From contig CAMWHX010000071.1 of assembly GCA_947174155.1 (NCBI GenBank), positions 1 to 5,762 of the forward strand: a stretch of 5,762 nt of DNA. The letters are read 5' to 3'. The position numbers and the translations under genes were made by a program. A model generated the notes under the pieces. That model did not search any database, had not been told where the DNA came from, and worked only from the letters and a program-made list of their open reading frames with translations. Each line of letters starts with the position of its first letter. The first letter of the stretch is position 1. This DNA comes from an uncultured Porphyromonadaceae bacterium (lineage in GTDB: Bacteria; Bacteroidota; Bacteroidia; Bacteroidales; Muribaculaceae). Positions 5,759 through 5,762 of the stretch are shown piece by piece.

Positions 5759-5762
5759 ACTC

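Overview
All genes in this 5.8 kb window lie on the minus strand, and the content points to Bacteroidales (Bacteroidota, plausibly Muribaculaceae or a relative). Three things support this: the order dut - TPR protein - DUF4292 protein, which is familiar from Bacteroides-type genomes; a promoter upstream of a ferredoxin gene that matches the Bacteroidetes sigma-ABfr consensus (TTG at -33, TAnnTTTG at -7); and the lack of clear Shine-Dalgarno sequences before the start codons.

In transcription order, from right to left. (1) 5758-3682: two probable cytoplasmic glycosyltransferases 4 bp apart, a predicted GT-B-like enzyme with an HGGxTDR motif followed by a family 2 (GT-A) enzyme. They are probably the tail of a surface-polysaccharide or LPS operon that starts outside the window. 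(2) 3681-3355: a 327-bp gene-free stretch holding a REP-like composite element (50-bp direct repeats plus an inverted core that forms an 11-bp hairpin), a perfect 8-bp dyad, and the ferredoxin promoter. (3) 3354-3187: a 55-residue 2[4Fe-4S] ferredoxin gene. (4) 3167-3129: a strong hairpin, probably the ferredoxin terminator. (5) 3104 to the left edge: dut (dUTPase), a membrane-associated TPR protein whose start overlaps the dut stop by one base, and a secreted DUF4292-family protein.

The dut-TPR-DUF4292 genes look like one operon that joins nucleotide-pool housekeeping to an envelope-biogenesis module. In related genomes an EnvC/M23-type murein hydrolase activator commonly follows DUF4292. 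The most interesting point is at the left edge: the DUF4292 frame ends in TAG, yet the same frame stays open for all 18 remaining codons and reads like the C-terminal part the family normally has. This may be a nonsense mutation, a sequencing error or a recoded stop. I saw no defence system, CRISPR array, tRNA, rRNA or mobile-element gene. Most of the window is ordinary housekeeping and glycosylation content; the unusual signals are in the intergenic DNA and at the left edge.
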